Positions 12,899 through 12,899 of a DNA stretch of 12,899 bases are shown here, in pieces. Location of the stretch: contig SLFE01000141.1 in the NCBI GenBank assembly GCA_007124415.1, forward strand, positions 1 to 12,899, given 5' to 3'. Made by a program: the position numbers and the translations under genes. Positions within the stretch are counted from its first letter, which is position 1; each line of letters starts with the position of its first letter. This DNA comes from Waddliaceae bacterium (GTDB taxonomy: Bacteria; Chlamydiota; Chlamydiia; Chlamydiales; SLFE01). The notes below the pieces were generated by a model. That model was not told the origin of the DNA and did not search any database. It was given only the letters and a program-made list of their open reading frames with translations.

Positions 12899-12899
12899 C

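Overview
The window reads as a chromosomal segment of a Chlamydiae-like bacterium, probably one of the amoeba-associated ('environmental') lineages rather than Chlamydia itself. This is inferred from gene content, not from a database match. infC-rpmI-rplT-pheS is present with pheS detached from pheT, an arrangement I recall for Chlamydiae. Around it lie secreted and large proteins I cannot place in any well-known family, and a heptosyltransferase that Chlamydia proper is not expected to need. No phage, IS element or CRISPR array was seen. Base composition is moderate and looks even across the window.

Layout. (a) 1-2093, minus strand: the N-terminal ~698 codons of a very large protein of unknown function whose 3' end lies outside the window. 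(b) 2199-3542, minus strand: two adjacent genes for exported proteins, an HMA-fold-like protein followed by a gamma-glutamylcyclotransferase-like protein. (c) 3543-3710: divergent intergenic region with candidate promoters in both directions. (d) 3711-8413, plus strand: tRNA-Val(GAC), a ThrRS-like protein that has lost its catalytic and zinc-binding residues, infC, rpmI, rplT, pheS and an RluA-family pseudouridine synthase. (e) 8448-12732, minus strand: a BioD-like/DRTGG protein, mnmA, a WaaC-type heptosyltransferase, a truncated DnaQ-like remnant, a 170-bp foldback element, and a DEDDh exonuclease-like gene. (f) 12733-12899: a cluster of strong hairpins, at least two with terminator geometry.

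How the genes fit together. Block (d) is a translation operon. It matches the classical thrS-infC-rpmI-rplT-pheS order of other bacteria, but the thrS position is occupied by a full-length-minus-TGS open frame that cannot be an active threonyl-tRNA synthetase. This is the most unusual feature here: an apparent aminoacyl-tRNA synthetase pseudoenzyme kept in the ancestral thrS slot, directly behind a tRNA gene and in front of infC. Block (e) is a compact co-directional operon with overlapping genes (14 nt and 8 nt). It is bracketed by two inverted 43-bp copies of a terminator-like repeat. Inside it, a foldback element appears to have truncated a paralogue of the neighbouring exonuclease.
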